A model generated the notes under the pieces. It made no database searches and had not been told where the DNA came from. It was given only the letters and a program-made list of their open reading frames with translations. DNA of 7,373 nucleotides from Vulcanimicrobiota bacterium (GTDB taxonomy: Bacteria; Vulcanimicrobiota; Vulcanimicrobiia; Vulcanimicrobiales; Vulcanimicrobiaceae). The position numbers and the translations under genes were made by a program. Of this stretch, positions 5,879-7,373 are shown piece after piece (the stretch's first letter is position 1; every line of letters begins with the position of its first letter). The stretch is from the NCBI GenBank assembly GCA_019237435.1, contig JAFAHB010000204.1, positions 1-7,373 on the forward strand. Reading direction: 5' to 3'.

Positions 5879-7373
5879 CAATGCACTCCCGCGGCGACCG
5901 GCGGCGGCGAATCGGTCAGCTCTTCCTCCAAGCCCTTATACGGAAGCGGCTGCGAGAAGTCGTACGGCAAGCCGTAAACCGTCGGAATGTGTTTGAAGTT
6001 GTAGTAATGCGGCGGCGACGGGATTTGCCATTCGAGCGTGCGCGCACCCCAAGGGTTCGGTCCGGATCGCTTGCCGTTGCGAATGCTCCAGATGACGTTG
6101 GCGAAGAAGATCAGGATTGAAAGCGTCATCAGATACGACGCAACCGACTCAAAGCGGTTCCAGAACGCAAACTGCGGGTCGTACGTCGCAACCTCGCGCG
6201 GCATTCCCAGAATGCCTAGCCAGTGCATCGGGATGAACGTGCCGTTGAAGCCGATGAAGAACAGCCAGAAGTGCCACTTTCCGAGCGTTTCGTTTAACAA
6301 ACGGCCCGACATCTTGGGGAACCAGTAGTACATTCCGGCGAAAATCCCCATTAGGCTCCCGCCGACCAGCACGTAGTGGATGTGCCCGACGATGAAGTAC
6401 GTGCCGTGAACGTGGAGGTCGAACGGAATCGCCGCCAGCCAAATGCCGGTGATCCCGCCGATGGTAAAGAGTCCGACGAAGCCGATTGCGAACAGCATCG
6501 CGGTCGTATAGTGGATCTTTCCGCGAAAAAGCGTCGCGGTCCACGAGAAGATCTTGATTCCCGTCGGTACGCCGATGACGTAGGTGAGGATCATGAAGGG
6601 CAGCTGCAAGAACGGCGCAAGGCCGGAGGTAAACATATGGTGCGCCCAAACCATGAAGCCCAACAGGGCGATTGCCATCGACGAGAACGCAATCAGCTTG
6701 TAACCGAAAATCGGCTTACGGGCGAACGTCGGCAGAACTTCGGAGATGATCCCGAATGCCGGCAAGACCATGATGTAGACGGCGGGATGCGAGTAGAACC
6801 AGAACATGTGCTGCCACATGACCGGGCTGCCGCCTTTGGTCGGATCGAAAAATGGGACGCCGAACTCCCGCTCGATGAAAAGTGCGGCAAGGGCGGCGGC
6901 AAGCGCGGTCGTGGCGATCATGAGCAACGGCGCCGTCGCGAACTGGCCCCAGCAAAAGAGTGGCATACGGGTGAAGGTCATGCCCGGCGCGCGCATCTTC
7001 AAAATCGTCACGATGAAATTCAGCCCGGTCATCGTCGAACTGACGCCGACCAAGAAGATGGCGGCGGCCCACATCGACGTTCCGGCCTCGCCCTGAAGCG
7101 AAACCGGCGGATACTCCATCCATCCGGCCGTCGGCGCGCCCAGCAAGAACGACGCGAAGAGCATCAGGCCAGAAACCGGAAAGATCCAGAAGCTGAGCAT
7201 ATTCAGCCACGGGAACGCGACGTCGCGCGCGCCGATTTGCACCGGAAATACGAAGTTGCCGAAACCGCCGGTGAGCATCGGAATGATCACCAGCCACACC
7301 ATGGTCGATCCGTGAATCGTGTAAATTTCGTTATAGGTGTCGGGTGAGATGAATCCGCCGTTTGCGTGCATGA
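5878..7373 (-). CDS. ctaD: Cytochrome c oxidase subunit I, A2-type, N-terminus cut by window edge
   Basis: The catalytic subunit that reduces O2 to water and pumps protons. 497 codons are visible from the in-frame ATG at 7371; that Met is internal, since helix I and about 50-75 residues are missing, so the gene continues past 7373. Counting from this Met, ligands match Paracoccus spacing: heme a H20 and H332, heme a3 H330, CuB H195, H244 and H245, and the cross-linked Tyr Y199. D-channel residues D50, N39 and N57 and K-channel K273 are present. The A1-type helix VI Glu is A197, and Y193-S194 (FYSHPAVY) is the A2-type replacement. At 322-323 the usual His-Asp pair by the Mg site reads His-Gly. 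The polar C-terminus (PSPPHYYNF, PYDFSQPLPYKG) is typical of caa3-type subunit I. The TGA stop overlaps the ctaE ATG. Confidence 0.97.
   Translation of the reverse strand, partial: MHANGGFISPDTYNEIYTIHGSTMVWLVIIPMLTGGFGNFVFPVQIGARDVAFPWLNMLSFWIFPVSGLMLFASFLLGAPTAGWMEYPPVSLQGEAGTSMWAAAIFLVGVSSTMTGLNFIVTILKMRAPGMTFTRMPLFCWGQFATAPLLMIATTALAAALAALFIEREFGVPFFDPTKGGSPVMWQHMFWFYSHPAVYIMVLPAFGIISEVLPTFARKPIFGYKLIAFSSMAIALLGFMVWAHHMFTSGLAPFLQLPFMILTYVIGVPTGIKIFSWTATLFRGKIHYTTAMLFAIGFVGLFTIGGITGIWLAAIPFDLHVHGTYFIVGHIHYVLVGGSLMGIFAGMYYWFPKMSGRLLNETLGKWHFWLFFIGFNGTFIPMHWLGILGMPREVATYDPQFAFWNRFESVASYLMTLSILIFFANVIWSIRNGKRSGPNPWGARTLEWQIPSPPHYYNFKHIPTVYGLPYDFSQPLPYKGLEEELTDSPPPVAAGVH
5886..5890 (-). promoter_or_regulatory. 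Ribosome binding site GGGAG for ctaE
   Basis: On the minus strand, GGGAG lies inside the end of ctaD, 7 nt before the ATG at 5878. The spacing favours that ATG over the adjacent TTG at 5881 as the ctaE start. Confidence 0.6.

Noticed and set aside
6376..7347. A 323-codon plus-strand open frame opposite ctaD
   Set aside because: It is an antisense shadow of a clearly conserved gene, very rich in Arg, His, Asp and Glu with no domain pattern, as expected in GC-rich DNA.

Overview
The window is a compact, GC-rich stretch of bacterial chromosome carrying two convergent gene clusters that meet around position 4430-4845. The gene content points to an aerobic bacterium with an aa3/caa3-type cytochrome c oxidase. 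The taxon cannot be fixed from this sequence. The A2-type oxidase and the high-GC, overlap-rich gene packing would suit a deep-branching soil or environmental phylum such as Acidobacteriota or Eremiobacterota/Vulcanimicrobiota, but that is only a guess.

Plus-strand cluster, 1-4425: a 5'-truncated protoheme IX farnesyltransferase (ctaB, heme O synthase), an MFS drug:H+ antiporter-like exporter, an AidB-type acyl-CoA dehydrogenase, and a two-helix membrane protein of unknown function. The genes overlap by 4 nt (ctaB/MFS, aidB/membrane protein) or are 25 nt apart (MFS/aidB), so they are probably co-transcribed.

Minus-strand cluster, 7373 down to 4847: 3'-complete but N-terminally cut cytochrome c oxidase subunit I (ctaD), subunit III (ctaE), and two very small membrane proteins (66 and 67 aa). 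The genes are joined by two TGATG stop/start overlaps and one 13-nt gap with a Shine-Dalgarno sequence. Subunit I keeps all the metal ligands and is an A2-type enzyme: it has a Tyr-Ser pair in helix VI in place of the A1-type glutamate. Subunit II (ctaC) is not in the window and is expected beyond position 7373. CtaB makes heme O, the precursor of the heme A used by this oxidase, so the two clusters are functionally linked although they face each other.

Junction, 4426-4846: two copies of a 46-bp palindromic REP-like repeat (45 of 46 positions identical) lie in inverted orientation, one just after the last stop codon of each cluster. Between them is a small minus-strand gene (89 aa) of clearly lower GC content (92 of 180 bases, 51 percent, at 4561-4740) and unknown function. 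This repeat-bounded block is the least ordinary part of the window. I found no RNA gene, CRISPR array, transposase or recognisable promoter, and I see no convincing case for a wholly new system.
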